Shown piece after piece: positions 18,084 through 26,348 of a DNA stretch of 64,000 nucleotides. Under the pieces are notes generated by a model. It ran no database searches and had not been told where the DNA came from. It saw only the letters and a list, made by a program, of their open reading frames with translations. The stretch's first letter is position 1. Every line of letters starts with the position of its first letter. Position numbers and translations under genes: made by a program. Source of the DNA: an uncultured Sphingomonadaceae bacterium (GTDB lineage: Bacteria > Pseudomonadota > Alphaproteobacteria > Sphingomonadales > Sphingomonadaceae); NCBI GenBank assembly GCA_937996655.1, contig CALKUK010000014.1:1-64000 (forward strand), given 5' to 3'.

Positions 18084-20846
18084 ATGACGCAGCTTTTTGA
18101 TCTCGTGCCGCAGCGGCGGGCCATTATTGAGCGGCGGGCGCTGTCCGATGCACTCATGGCGCTGGAAGGCAGTGATTCGACCAAGCTGCGCGCGGCCTCA
18201 GTTGCGATCCTGAAGCCGGCGATGGACGCGGGGCGCGATGTCATCGCCCGACGGATTGAGGCGCATCCGAGCCAGGGGCGCGAGGCTGCCGCCAGCTATG
18301 CCTTTCTGACCGATCAGTTGCTGCGGCTCGTCTTTGATTTCACGGTGCAGCGTCTCTATCCGCTCAACAACCCGACCGCGTCGGAACGGATCTCGCTTAT
18401 GGCGGTCGGCGGCTATGGCCGCGGCGAAATGGCGCCCCAGTCCGACATCGATATCGCCTTTCTAACGCCCTATAAGCAGACCGGCTGGTCAGAGCAGGTC
18501 ATCGAATCCATGCTCTACACCCTCTGGGATCTGGGGCTGAAGGTCGGCCATTCGAGCCGGTCGCTCGACGAGATGATCCGGATGTCGAAAGAGGATCTCA
18601 CCATCCGGACCGCGCTCTTGGAGGGGCGCTATGTCTGGGGCGATGAACAGCTTTATGCCGAGGCGTCAGCGCGCTTTGCCGCCGAAGTGGTTTCCGGCAC
18701 CGCCCGCACCTTCATCACCGAAAAGCTGGCCGAACGCGACGTGCGGCACCAGCGCATGGGTGACAGCCGCTATGTTGTTGAGCCCAACCTGAAAGAAGGC
18801 AAAGGCGGTCTGCGTGATCTCCATACGCTCTTCTGGATCGGCAAATATCTCTACCGCGTTACCACCGTGCCGGAACTGGTTGATAAGGGCCTGCTGACGG
18901 CCGGCGAGCTGCGCCAGTTCCAGAAGGCCGAGAACTTTCTCTGGGCGGTGCGCTGCCATTTGCATCTGATCACCAAGCGCCCCGAAGAGCGGCTGACCTT
19001 TGACGTCCAGCGCGAGATTGCGACGCGGATGCGGTATAATGACCGTCCGGGCCGGTCCGCGGTCGAACGGTTCATGCAGCATTATTTCCTGAACGCAAAA
19101 GTCGTGGGGGACCTGACCGGAGTGTTCCTTGCGCATCTGGATGATGCCCACGCGACCAAAGGGCGGCGCTTTACGTTGCCCGGCATTTCCGGCCTGCGCC
19201 GCTCTCCCAAGACGTTGCATGGCTTTGTGCTGGACCGGGGTCGGCTGGCGCTGCCCAAGGATGATTTCTTCGCCGAAGACCCTGTGCGCCTCATTGAGAT
19301 GTTTGCGCTCGCTGCGTCGCAAAGTGTCGACATCCACCCGCAGGCGATGCGCGCGGCGGCCCGCGATGCGCGGCTGATCGATGCTAAGGTCCGCAATGAT
19401 CCGCGGGCCAATGCGCTGTTTCTTGACGTTCTGACGTCCAACAAAGATCCGGAAAATGTCCTGCGTTGGATGAACGAGGCGACGGTGTTCGGCCGATTTG
19501 TGCCGGACTTTGGCCGTGTCGTGGCGCAGATGCAGTTCGACATGTACCACCATTATACGGTGGATGAGCATAGCATCCGCGCCATCGGTTTGTTGGCACG
19601 CATCGAAAAGGGTGTGCTGGGCGAGGACCATCCGCTCGCCACCGTGATCCTGCGGCAGGTGGTGTCGCGGCGGGTGCTCTATGTGGCGGTTCTGCTCCAC
19701 GATATCGCCAAGGGACGCGGTGGGGATCATAGCGTGCTGGGGGCCGAGATTGCGCTCAAGCTCTGCCCGCGTTTTGGCCTGTCAGCGGCGGAAACCGAAA
19801 CCGTGTCCTGGTTGGTGCGTCAGCATCTGCTGATGTCGGCCACCGCCTTTAAGCGCGATCTGTCTGACTTTAAGACCGTGCTCGACTTCACCGGTATCGT
19901 CCAGTCGCCGGAACGCCTGCGCCTGCTGCTTGTCCTCACCATCGTTGATATCCGTGCGGTTGGCCCCGGCGTGTGGAACAGCTGGAAACGGCAATTGCTC
20001 ACCGAACTGTTCGAATCCGCCGAAGAGGTCCTGCGCCTTGGCCACAAGCAGCGCGGCCGTGCAGACCGCGTGCGTGTGAAGCAGGAATTGCTGCAAGAGG
20101 CGCTGGCTTGGTCCCCCGCCAAATTTGCAACCTACACCAAGCGGCTGGCGGAGCCCTATTGGGTAGCCGAACCCGATGATGTGTTGGAAAGCAATGCGCG
20201 TCATGTCGACAAGGCGGGTTCGGCGGAACTTTCAATTGCAGCGACCGTCTATCCTTCTCGCGGGGCGACGCTTGTCACCGTCTATGCCGCAGACCATCCG
20301 GGGCTGTTCTACCGCATTGCAGGCGGCATCCATCTCGCGGGCGGCAGCATTATCGATGCGCGCATCCACACGACGCGCGATGGCATGGCGCTCGATAATT
20401 TTCTGGTACAGGACCCGCTGGGCCGTCCCTTCGACGATGAGCATCAGCTGCAGCGGATCGAACAGGCCATTGAAGATGCGCTCGCCAACCGGGCAAAGCT
20501 GATTGAGCGGCTGGCCGCGCGCCCGCTGCCTCGCGCCCGGGCCGAGGCGTTTGATATTGTGCCCAACATCCTCATCGATAACCGGGCATCGAACCGCTAC
20601 ACGGTGATCGAAGCCAATGCGCGGGATCGTCCGGCCCTGTTGTATGATTTGGCCTATGCCCTGTTCGAGGCGCGCGTGACGATCCATTCCGCGCATATCG
20701 CAACCTATGGGGAGCGCGCGGTCGACACCTTCTACGTGACCGATCTGACGGGCGACAAGATCACCAGCGCCACCCGCACGGCGACGTTGGAAAAGCTGTT
20801 GCTGGAAGCAGCGGCCGGCCCGCGCAAGGCCGCAAAAGCCGCCTGA
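18084..20846 (+). CDS. glnD: Bifunctional PII uridylyltransferase / uridylyl-removing enzyme GlnD
   Basis: Nitrogen sensor that modifies PII proteins. 920 residues with the full domain order: nucleotidyltransferase (GGYGRGEMAPQSDIDIAF), a helical domain with KEGKGGLRDLHTLFWI, an HD phosphohydrolase domain (LHDIAKGRGGDHS), and two C-terminal ACT domains (about residues 735-810 and 850-915) beginning TLVTVYAADHPGLFY and TVIEANARDRPALLYD. Catalytic residues look intact. The ATG at 18084 begins MTQLFDLVP. Its stop directly abuts the stop of the convergent MFS gene. Confidence 0.95.
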   Translation: MTQLFDLVPQRRAIIERRALSDALMALEGSDSTKLRAASVAILKPAMDAGRDVIARRIEAHPSQGREAAASYAFLTDQLLRLVFDFTVQRLYPLNNPTASERISLMAVGGYGRGEMAPQSDIDIAFLTPYKQTGWSEQVIESMLYTLWDLGLKVGHSSRSLDEMIRMSKEDLTIRTALLEGRYVWGDEQLYAEASARFAAEVVSGTARTFITEKLAERDVRHQRMGDSRYVVEPNLKEGKGGLRDLHTLFWIGKYLYRVTTVPELVDKGLLTAGELRQFQKAENFLWAVRCHLHLITKRPEERLTFDVQREIATRMRYNDRPGRSAVERFMQHYFLNAKVVGDLTGVFLAHLDDAHATKGRRFTLPGISGLRRSPKTLHGFVLDRGRLALPKDDFFAEDPVRLIEMFALAASQSVDIHPQAMRAAARDARLIDAKVRNDPRANALFLDVLTSNKDPENVLRWMNEATVFGRFVPDFGRVVAQMQFDMYHHYTVDEHSIRAIGLLARIEKGVLGEDHPLATVILRQVVSRRVLYVAVLLHDIAKGRGGDHSVLGAEIALKLCPRFGLSAAETETVSWLVRQHLLMSATAFKRDLSDFKTVLDFTGIVQSPERLRLLLVLTIVDIRAVGPGVWNSWKRQLLTELFESAEEVLRLGHKQRGRADRVRVKQELLQEALAWSPAKFATYTKRLAEPYWVAEPDDVLESNARHVDKAGSAELSIAATVYPSRGATLVTVYAADHPGLFYRIAGGIHLAGGSIIDARIHTTRDGMALDNFLVQDPLGRPFDDEHQLQRIEQAIEDALANRAKLIERLAARPLPRARAEAFDIVPNILIDNRASNRYTVIEANARDRPALLYDLAYALFEARVTIHSAHIATYGERAVDTFYVTDLTGDKITSATRTATLEKLLLEAAAGPRKAAKAA

Positions 20847-22031
20847 TCAGGCGCGTCGTATCGGCGGCAGGCTGACCATGGCGATCAACAGGGCGCCGCC
20901 TGCATAGGCAACGGCCCCTGCCAGCTGGAACAGGGCATAGCTGCCCGTCAGATCGTGCACCTTTCCAAAGCCGAGCACACCCGCAATGGTGGAGGACCAG
21001 GCCGCAACCTGAATCCACCCATAGACGGTGCCGTAGCGGGCCAGCCCGAAGCGACGGGCGACGAAGAAAGCGAACAGATCAATCTCAGCCCCCTGTTGGA
21101 CGCCGATGGCCGCGACCGCCAGAAAGGCAACGCCGGGGCTGCCGGTAATATGCCACAGGAGAACGCAGCCGACGGCCGGTATCAGCGTAAAGAAGAAGGC
21201 GACGCGCTGTGGATTGGCGCGGTCGAGCAGATAGCCGCAGGCGAGCCGGCCCGCCACTTGCCCCGCCGCAAAGGCAGAGATGCCGAGGGCGGCCACACCG
21301 GCGCTGATCCCTTCTTCCAGCATCATCGGGACCATTTGGCTCAACATGCCGGACCCGGGAAAGTTGATGCACGCCATGCTCCCCAAGAGCAGCCAGAAGG
21401 CGGGCGAGCGGAGCATGGAGGGGTCTGTATCCTGCGCGTCGGCCGGGGTGTGGCGCGCGTCGGGCGTGCCCTTCAGCAGGAACAGGATGGCCGGCAGGCC
21501 GATCAGACCGCTGAGCGCCGCCAGCAGGACATAGCCCGCCCGCCAGCCTTCGGCCATGATGAGCCTTTCGAATACGGGCGGCATCACGATGGCGGACAGC
21601 GAAATACCGGTCGCGGCCAGTGCCAGCGCCATGCCGCGGTTGCGGTGGAACCATCCCGCGACCGCGCGTGTGTAGGACATGGAGGAGGTCCACACCCCAA
21701 TGAGCCCGCTCACAAACACCATGACGCCAAACAGGGTTGGGATGAACGGCATGACAGCAATGACGATGAAGAAGAGCGAGAGCAGCGCCATGCCCGCTGC
21801 GTAAACGGGCCGCACCCCATAACGGTCCATCGCCCAGCCGACGGCAGGGGCGGTGAGTGACCCGAGCCCGACCAGCGCCTGAAGCTGCGAAAACTCCCCC
21901 AGCGTCCATCCCGTTTCTTTCTGAAGCGGCGGAATGAAGATGCTGAAGACATAATAGAGCAGGTTGATGCCGGTGGCCGCAGCCAGCGCAGCGCCTGTCA
22001 CAACCGGCCAACCCCGGCGCCACTCCTCCAT
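20847..22031 (-). CDS. MFS transporter, monocarboxylate/oxalate-formate-like
   Basis: 394 residues, 12 predicted helices. The loop 2-3 motif AVGWAMDRYGVRPVYA matches MFS motif A. GWFHRNRGMALALAATGISLSAIVMPP resembles the monocarboxylate and oxalate/formate antiporter groups, so a small organic acid is a reasonable guess for the substrate. The ATG at 22031 has a strong SD (GGAGGAG) 4 bases upstream; a TTG further out lacks one. It is divergent from acyl-CoA dehydrogenase genes across the palindrome at 22080, which hints at shared control. Confidence 0.85.
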   Translation of the reverse strand: MEEWRRGWPVVTGAALAAATGINLLYYVFSIFIPPLQKETGWTLGEFSQLQALVGLGSLTAPAVGWAMDRYGVRPVYAAGMALLSLFFIVIAVMPFIPTLFGVMVFVSGLIGVWTSSMSYTRAVAGWFHRNRGMALALAATGISLSAIVMPPVFERLIMAEGWRAGYVLLAALSGLIGLPAILFLLKGTPDARHTPADAQDTDPSMLRSPAFWLLLGSMACINFPGSGMLSQMVPMMLEEGISAGVAALGISAFAAGQVAGRLACGYLLDRANPQRVAFFFTLIPAVGCVLLWHITGSPGVAFLAVAAIGVQQGAEIDLFAFFVARRFGLARYGTVYGWIQVAAWSSTIAGVLGFGKVHDLTGSYALFQLAGAVAYAGGALLIAMVSLPPIRRA

Positions 22032-22079
22032 CCGCTCCTCCTTTTCGGATTTCGCAGGCAAAATAGCGTGGCGACCCGA

Positions 22080-22095
22080 TTGACGTTAACGTCAA
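22080..22095. promoter_or_regulatory. 16 bp perfect palindrome, candidate operator
   Basis: TTGACGTTAACGTCAA is a perfect dyad in the 109-base spacer between the MFS gene and the acyl-CoA dehydrogenase gene. From memory it resembles sites of MerR-family regulators of branched-chain and fatty acyl-CoA catabolism (LiuR type). A related sequence, TTTACGGAAACGTAAA, lies upstream of the crotonase gene at 60701-60716. No such regulator is encoded in the window. Confidence 0.6.
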
Positions 22096-22140
22096 CGGTT
22101 CCTATCCCATCGTCAAGAGAGGTTACCTGGAGTCTGTCGC

Positions 22141-23334
22141 ATGAATCTTGAATTCAGCCCCGAAGAAATCGCCTTCCGTGACGAAGTGCGCACGTTCATC
22201 GCCGAAAACTATCCCGTCGAACTGCGTGGCAAGCAGGATGAAGGGGACGAGCTGTCCAAAGAAGATTTTCTGAGCTGGCACAAGGTGCTGGCCAAGAAGG
22301 GTTGGGTCGCCCCTGCCTGGCCGGTCGAATATGGCGGCACCGGCTGGACGCCGACGCAGCGCTACATCTGGTCGGAAGAAACTGCCCGTGCGGACTGCAT
22401 CCGCCTGATGCCGTTCGGCCTCACCATGGTCGGCCCCGTGATCTACACCTTCGGCACGCCGGAGCAGAAGGCCAAGTTCCTGCCGCGGATCCTGTCCGGT
22501 GAGGATTGGTGGTGTCAGGGCTATTCGGAACCGGGTTCGGGCTCTGACCTTGCCTCGCTGCGCACCAAGGCGGTGCGGGACGGCGATCACTATGTCGTCA
22601 ACGGCCAGAAGACCTGGACGACGATGGCCCAGCATGCCGATTGGGGCTTCTTCCTTGTCCGCACCAATCCGGAAGGCAAGCAGCAGGAAGGCATCAGCTT
22701 CCTTCTCGTCGACATGAAGACGCCGGGCATTGAAGTCCGTCCGATCATCACGCTCGGTGGGGAGCATGAAGTCAACGAAGTCTGGCTCGAAGACGTGCGC
22801 GTGCCGGTTGAAAACCGCGTCTATGAAGAGAATAAGGGCTGGACCTGCGCCAAGTTCCTGCTTGCTCATGAACGCTCTGGCATCGCCGGCGTTGCCGCTT
22901 CCAAGCGCGGCGTGGAACGCATCAAGGAAATCGCCAAGACCGAGATGGACGATGATCGTCCGCTGCTCACCAACCCGTTCTTCCGCCGCAAGGTGGCCGA
23001 ACTGGAAATGGATCTGACCGCGCTTGAATATACCGAATTGCGGACGCTGGCCGGTGAAGCGCAGGGCAAGGGCCCGGGGCCGGAATCGAGCCTCCTGAAG
23101 ATCAAGGGGTCCGAAATCCAGCAGCGCATTACGGAGCTGACGCTGGAAGCAGCGGGCCATTATGGCGCGCCTTACTTCCGTGGCTTTGGCGACGGCGATA
23201 ATGAGCACCCGATCGGTCCGGAATATGCCAACCGCTCGGCACCGGTGTATTTCAACATGCGCAAGACGACGATCTATGGCGGATCGAACGAGATCCAGCG
23301 CAACATCATCGCAAAGATGGTGCTCGGACTTTAA
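22141..23334 (+). CDS. Acyl-CoA dehydrogenase, subunit carrying the YGGSNEIQ motif
   Basis: FAD-dependent alpha,beta-dehydrogenation of an acyl-CoA. 397 residues with the family N-terminal helical domain, the FAD/substrate region GYSEPGSGSDLASL, and the C-terminal TTIYGGSNEIQRNIIAK that packs at the dimer interface. Substrate chain type cannot be read. It is followed 131 bases later by a second, diverged dehydrogenase, and such pairs are known to form alpha2beta2 enzymes in sterol and other side-chain degradation. Regulation by the upstream palindrome is likely. Confidence 0.88.
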   Translation: MNLEFSPEEIAFRDEVRTFIAENYPVELRGKQDEGDELSKEDFLSWHKVLAKKGWVAPAWPVEYGGTGWTPTQRYIWSEETARADCIRLMPFGLTMVGPVIYTFGTPEQKAKFLPRILSGEDWWCQGYSEPGSGSDLASLRTKAVRDGDHYVVNGQKTWTTMAQHADWGFFLVRTNPEGKQQEGISFLLVDMKTPGIEVRPIITLGGEHEVNEVWLEDVRVPVENRVYEENKGWTCAKFLLAHERSGIAGVAASKRGVERIKEIAKTEMDDDRPLLTNPFFRRKVAELEMDLTALEYTELRTLAGEAQGKGPGPESSLLKIKGSEIQQRITELTLEAAGHYGAPYFRGFGDGDNEHPIGPEYANRSAPVYFNMRKTTIYGGSNEIQRNIIAKMVLGL

Positions 23335-23344
23335 TCGCACTTCT

Positions 23345-23440
23345 CCCCTCCCGCTTGCGGGAGGGGACGGGGGAGGGCGCGTTGGCCTGCACGGCTCGCT
23401 GCGCTCGCTCCCTCCCCAAACCCTTCCCGCAGGCGGGAGG
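23345..23440. repeat. Pair of GC-rich hairpins between the two dehydrogenase genes
   Basis: CCCCTCCCGC-TT-GCGGGAGGGG (23345-23366) is a perfect hairpin. A second one, CCTTCCCGC-AG-GCGGGAGGG, lies at about 23422-23441, and a GCTCGCTGCGCTCGCT stretch lies between them. This looks like a dispersed intergenic element of the kind common in sphingomonads. Within an otherwise co-directional pair it may act as a partial terminator or mRNA stabiliser. Confidence 0.65.
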
Positions 23441-23466
23441 GGGCACTGACCTGGAGAGAGGCAACA

Positions 23467-24603
23467 ATGGATTTCAACTACACCGACACGCAGGACATGC
23501 TGCGCGATACGCTCGCCCGTTTCCTTGCGGACACCTATGATTTCGAAACGCGCAAGAAGATGCTTGCCAGCGACGCCGGCCGCGATCCCGGCATTTGGCG
23601 CGCGCTTGCGTCGGAACTCGGCATCCTGTCTGCGCCCTTCTCGGAAGACCAAGGCGGCCTTGGCGGCGGCGCGATCGAAAACATGATCATGATGGAAGAA
23701 CTGGGCAAGGTCATCGCGATTGAGCCGTATCTCCAGACCGTCGTCATCGGCGGCGGCGCGCTGAAGGCCGCCGGCGGCGCTTTGGCGAATGCCGTGATTC
23801 CTGAAATCATCGGCGGCAATGTCGTCATTGGGTTTGCATATGCCGAACCCAAGGGCCGCTACAATCTGGCCAATGTCACGACCACGGCGAAGAAGGATGG
23901 CGCAGGCTATGTGCTCAATGGGCACAAGTCGGTCGTCTATGCAGCGCCCTGGGCGACGCATCTGCTCGTCACCGCCCGCACCGGCGGCAGCCAGCGTGAA
24001 CGTGCCGGGGTCGACCTGTTCCTGATCGACGCAACGTCTGCGGGCATTACCCGTCGCGACTATCCGACGGTCGATGGTTTCCGCGCGTCGGAAGTCTATT
24101 TTGAAAACGTCGCCATCCCCGGCGATGCGCTTCTGGCAGGCGGCATTGATCTGATCGAACAGATTGTCGACGAAGCGACCGTGGCCGTCTGCGGCGAAGC
24201 CTGTGGTGTGACGCGCAAGCTGCACGAGGGCACGCTGGATTATTCCAAGCAGCGCCAGCAGTTCGGCCAGCCGATCGGCCGCTTCCAGGTGCTCCAGCAC
24301 CGGATGGCGGACATGTTCCTTGAAGTGGAACAGATCATGTCGATGACGCTCATGGCGACATTGAAGCTCGATCTGCCTGCAGCCGAACGCAAGGCGATGG
24401 TGAGCCTTGCCAAGGCGAAGGTCTCGCGCTCGGCCAAGTTTGTCGGCCAGAACGCGGTACAGACGCATGGTGGCATCGGCATCACGCAGGAATTGGCCAT
24501 TGGCCATTACTTCAAGCGTGCCACCATGATCGAAGGTCAGTTCGGTTCGGCCGACTGGCACCTTGACCGTTATGAACAGCTGACGCTATCCGACGCGGCA
24601 TGA
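23467..24603 (+). CDS. Acyl-CoA dehydrogenase, partner subunit lacking the YGGSNEIQ motif
   Basis: 378 residues. The N-terminal half (DFNYTDTQDMLRDTLARFL, SEDQGGLGGGAIE) and the C-terminal QTHGGIGITQELAIGHYFKR are acyl-CoA dehydrogenase sequence. The usual flavin/adenine loop and the YGGSNEIQ segment are replaced (EGQFGSADWH). This suggests a companion subunit in a heteromeric enzyme with the gene upstream. A good SD (GGAGAGAGG-like) precedes the ATG. Its stop overlaps the start of the GNAT gene (ATGA). Confidence 0.85.
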   Translation: MDFNYTDTQDMLRDTLARFLADTYDFETRKKMLASDAGRDPGIWRALASELGILSAPFSEDQGGLGGGAIENMIMMEELGKVIAIEPYLQTVVIGGGALKAAGGALANAVIPEIIGGNVVIGFAYAEPKGRYNLANVTTTAKKDGAGYVLNGHKSVVYAAPWATHLLVTARTGGSQRERAGVDLFLIDATSAGITRRDYPTVDGFRASEVYFENVAIPGDALLAGGIDLIEQIVDEATVAVCGEACGVTRKLHEGTLDYSKQRQQFGQPIGRFQVLQHRMADMFLEVEQIMSMTLMATLKLDLPAAERKAMVSLAKAKVSRSAKFVGQNAVQTHGGIGITQELAIGHYFKRATMIEGQFGSADWHLDRYEQLTLSDAA

Positions 24604-25118
24604 TCACCTATCGGGCGCCGCGCGTCGAAGAGGCGCCGGCGCTCGTGACGCTTGGTCGCAATTCCTTTGTTGAAACCTTCGGGCATTTGTACCGTCCGGA
24701 GGACCTCGCCTCCTTTTTGTCGCATGCCTATGATCCGGGTGGTGTCGCCCACCAGATCACCAGCTCGCGGTACCAATTTCGTGTGGCCGAAGAAGACGGC
24801 CAGATGGTCGGCTATTGTAAGCTCGGGCTGGATATCTCGCTCGATTATGATCCCGGCGACAAGGCCGTCATGGAACTGCGTCAACTCTATCTCATGGCGA
24901 CACATCAGGGCACGGGCGTTGCCCAAACATTGATGGACTGGGCCCTTGCCGAGGCCGAAGCACTGCGCGCCGACGAAATGATCCTTTCCGTCTGGGCGGA
25001 AAATACGCGCGCGCAACGCTTCTACCACCGCTATGGATTTGAATGGATTGCCGACACCTATTTCATGGTCGGCAATCACCGTGATGATGAGTTTTTGTAC
25101 CGCCGCATCATGCGCTAA
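24600..25118 (+). CDS. GNAT family N-acetyltransferase
   Basis: 172 residues. The acetyl-CoA loop is QLYLMATHQGTGVAQTLMDWAL, a slightly relaxed Q/RxxGxG/A, and ENTRAQRFYHRYGFEWI is motif B. The N-terminal ITYRAPRVEEAPALVTLGR is typical of the RimI-like branch. The substrate is unknown. It overlaps the dehydrogenase gene by 4 bases and so is probably co-transcribed with it. Confidence 0.85.
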   Translation: MITYRAPRVEEAPALVTLGRNSFVETFGHLYRPEDLASFLSHAYDPGGVAHQITSSRYQFRVAEEDGQMVGYCKLGLDISLDYDPGDKAVMELRQLYLMATHQGTGVAQTLMDWALAEAEALRADEMILSVWAENTRAQRFYHRYGFEWIADTYFMVGNHRDDEFLYRRIMR

Positions 25119-25154
25119 AGCCTGAAGCACCCCGCGATTTTCCAATTTATGTTG

Positions 25155-25210
25155 CAGTGCACAAAAAGTGCTTGCACTGTGGATGAATCACGTTTATTGT
25201 GCACCGCAAC
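25155..25210 (+). promoter_or_regulatory. Candidate PhaR-type operator upstream of the phasin gene
   Basis: CAGTGCA (25155-25161) and TGCACTG (25173-25179) form a perfect inverted repeat. TTGTGCACCGCAAC follows at 25197-25210. TGC/GCA-rich sites of this sort are bound by PhaR, the polyhydroxyalkanoate-responsive repressor, in other alphaproteobacteria. The position directly before a phasin fits. If the site overlaps the promoter, translation may begin downstream of 25211. Confidence 0.5.
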
Positions 25211-25816
25211 ATGGCAAAAGCACCAACCATAAAGGGGGCGGCAAAAACCGCCGGTCGCCAAAAGGCGACACAACGGGCGAAAGCCCAGAAGCCTGTCGCA
25301 TCAGGCGTAGACGCGCCGCTCCAAAAGGATGCAGCCACCAACCAAGGATTTGTGACGATGACCGAAGAAACCATCAAGACCGCCACCGCCGACATCAGCG
25401 AAAAGGCAACCACCATGTTCCATGACATCACCGCCAAGGCGAAGGCCGCCTTTGAAAAGACGGGCGACATGTCGAAGGACGCTGTCGAATTCCAAAAGGC
25501 CAATCTTGAAGCTGTTGTCGCTTCGGGCAAAGCTGCGGCCAAGGGCCTGCAAGATGTCGCCCAGCACAATGTTGAGCTTGGCAAGAAGAATTGGGAAGCC
25601 ACGACCGCTCATGTGAAGGCGCTCGCCGGCATGCAGTCGCCGGCGGACCTGCTGAAGGCGCAGACCGAATTCGCCCGCGGCCAGTTCGATGCCATCGTGT
25701 CTGACTTTTCGAAGTCGACCGAATTTTACATGAAGCTGGCCGGTGAAATCGCCCAGCCGATCCAGAACCGTTATGCAGCGGCCACGGAACAGCTGAAGGC
25801 GCGCTTCGCCGCCTAA
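25211..25816 (+). CDS. Phasin family protein
   Basis: Polyhydroxyalkanoate granule surface protein, about 201 residues. The C-terminal 150 residues are amphipathic helix (EFQKANLEAVVASGKAAAKG, FARGQFDAIVSDFSKSTEFYMKLAGEIAQPIQNRYAAA), the phasin_2 pattern. The N-terminus is Lys/Ala/Pro-rich. Two starts are plausible: ATG 25211, with no SD, or ATG 25358 (MTEETIKTAT), with AAGGA upstream, which would drop the basic tail. A strong terminator follows. Confidence 0.88.
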   Translation: MAKAPTIKGAAKTAGRQKATQRAKAQKPVASGVDAPLQKDAATNQGFVTMTEETIKTATADISEKATTMFHDITAKAKAAFEKTGDMSKDAVEFQKANLEAVVASGKAAAKGLQDVAQHNVELGKKNWEATTAHVKALAGMQSPADLLKAQTEFARGQFDAIVSDFSKSTEFYMKLAGEIAQPIQNRYAAATEQLKARFAA

Positions 25817-25845
25817 GCGATCGAATTTCCTCTCCCGGAACATAA

Positions 25846-25883
25846 GGGGGGCCGCATCGGGAAGCCGGGGCGGCCCCTTTTTC
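25846..25883 (+). terminator. Rho-independent terminator after the phasin gene
   Basis: GGGGCCGC (25847-25854) and GCGGCCCC (25870-25877) pair perfectly around a 15-base loop, followed by TTTTT. It ends the phasin transcript before clpS. Confidence 0.85.
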
Positions 25884-25956
25884 GTTCATTATCCATAGCT
25901 GTGGCTTGCCCTTGGGCTGTCACATGCCATATTCAAAGACGATGAAGCGCACGATC

Positions 25957-26283
25957 ATGTCAGATAGGTCCGACAAGGACGGTAACGGGACAGGGCTCGG
26001 TGTCGCCACCAAGACGCGCGACAAGACCAAGAAGCCGCAGCCCTATCGCGTGCTGATGCTCAATGACGATTACACGCCGATGGAATTCGTCGTCCACTGC
26101 CTGCAACGCTTCTTCAAAATGGATTTGGAACAGGCCACGCGCGTGATGCTCCACGTCCACCAAAAGGGCGTCGGGATTTGCGGTACCTTCACTTATGAGG
26201 TGGCCGAAACCAAGGTCAGCCAAGTCATCGACTATGCCCGGCAGAACCAGCATCCGCTGCAATGCACACTTGAAAAGGCCTGA
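25957..26283 (+). CDS. clpS: ATP-dependent Clp protease adaptor ClpS
   Basis: N-end rule adaptor that delivers substrates to ClpA. The conserved core is complete: YRVLMLNDDYTPMEFVV, with the Asn-Asp pair that holds the N-degron, QRFFKMDLEQATRVMLHVHQKG, GICGTFTYEVAETK and the C-terminal HPLQCTLEKA. ATGs at 25924, 25942 and 25957 are all in frame with no strong SD. The last gives 108 residues beginning MSDRSDKDGNG, like other sphingomonad ClpS proteins. clpA is not in the window. Confidence 0.93.
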   Translation: MSDRSDKDGNGTGLGVATKTRDKTKKPQPYRVLMLNDDYTPMEFVVHCLQRFFKMDLEQATRVMLHVHQKGVGICGTFTYEVAETKVSQVIDYARQNQHPLQCTLEKA

Positions 26284-26348
26284 CGCACGCCCTGCGTGAC
26301 CAACGCTCCCATCGTTGTTAGATAACCGCAAAAGGGAAGGGGCGCATC

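Noticed and set aside
22123..24561. Very long open frame on the minus strand opposite the two acyl-CoA dehydrogenase genes
   Set aside because: The translation is Arg/His/Asp-rich without domain character. It is the expected mirror of GC-rich codon use in the real genes.
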